From: UBA724 sp964229545
Lineage (GTDB): Bacteria > Bacteroidota > Bacteroidia > Flavobacteriales > Flavobacteriaceae
Assembly: GCA_964229545.1 (NCBI GenBank)
Contig: CAXRDP010000037.1
Location: forward strand, 9,356-73,355
Length of the DNA: 64,000 nt
Reading direction: 5' to 3'
Positions 63,971 through 64,000 of the stretch are shown piece by piece; within the stretch, counting starts at the first letter, position 1, and each line of letters opens with the position of its first letter. The notes beneath the pieces were generated by a model. It was not told the DNA's origin, searched no databases, and saw nothing but the letters and a program-made list of their open reading frames with translations. The translations under genes were made by a program, and so were the position numbers.

Positions 63971-64000
63971 TTATTCATTCAGTTCAATCGTTTCAAAGCC
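63971..64000 (-). CDS. Possible C-terminal end of the next minus-strand gene
   Basis: The minus strand entering the window reads GFETIELNE followed by TAA at 63973-63971. The window holds too little to identify the gene, and the reading is a guess based on strand and spacing (62 bp before pyrG). Confidence 0.3.
   Translation of the reverse strand, partial: GFETIELNE

Overview
The window reads as a chromosomal segment of a marine-type member of the Bacteroidota, most likely Flavobacteriaceae. Lineage pointers are a fused SecDF, an LDH-type malate dehydrogenase, an OstA-like LPS export protein, kdsA for Kdo-LPS, the cysS-yidD-lgt cluster, a tmRNA whose tag reads GENNYALAA, and promoters of the Bacteroidota TAnnTTTG (-7) type in front of many genes. 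Shine-Dalgarno sequences are almost absent. No phage, transposase, integrase, CRISPR array, rRNA or ordinary tRNA gene was recognised.

Layout. 1-9.2 kb: end of cysS, yidD, lgt, then on the minus strand secDF, mdh, gyrB and asnB. 9.4-14.9 kb: an FtsE-like ATPase followed by a visibly AT-rich surface-glycan block (two glycosyltransferases, a CptA/EptA-like phosphoethanolamine transferase, a Wzx-like flippase). 14.9-18.5 kb: typA, kdsA and the tmRNA gene ssrA. Downstream of ssrA are 0.37 kb without genes that hold two extra copies of the ssrA 3' end and several intrinsic terminators, which looks like scars of past integrations. 18.5-21.1 kb: three unassigned genes (two secreted, one membrane). 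21.1-23.5 kb: rny, a probable 6S RNA, zapA and a small coiled-coil protein. 23.6-31 kb: an M23 peptidase coupled to a TonB-dependent receptor, a cysteine desulfurase, ornithine aminotransferase and an orphan LytTR response regulator. 31-40.2 kb: rRNA/tRNA methyltransferase, relA/spoT, a Fur-family regulator, purA, OstA, a class III aminotransferase and a TPR protein. 40.3-44.8 kb: two tandem DUF368 genes, aroE and a DUF349 gene broken by an in-frame TGA. 44.8-51 kb: mazG-def-ruvX on minus, then dapD and a tightly overlapping tsaC-cca-ctaA-ORF3 chain. 51-64 kb: a kinase-like unknown, an ABC exporter pair, uvrB, hsp20, sucC, lysA, a palindromic intergenic repeat, mnmA, yidC and pyrG.

Functionally this is mostly core housekeeping: protein export and membrane insertion (secDF, yidC, yidD, lgt), translation and tRNA maturation (cysS, cca, tsaC, mnmA, def, ssrA, typA), envelope assembly (kdsA, OstA, DUF368, glycan block), the lysine/diaminopimelate branch (dapD, lysA) and stress control (relA, hsp20, 6S RNA). 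The items most worth a second look are the repeated ssrA 3' ends with terminators, the in-frame TGA in the DUF349 gene, the zapA-rny structured RNA, a possible sigma-54 promoter in front of hsp20, a recurrent TATTTTTA-N4-ATG arrangement suggesting leaderless mRNAs, and the double-hairpin repeat after lysA. I did not find a clear undescribed multigene system; the three unassigned genes next to the ssrA scars are the best place to look.
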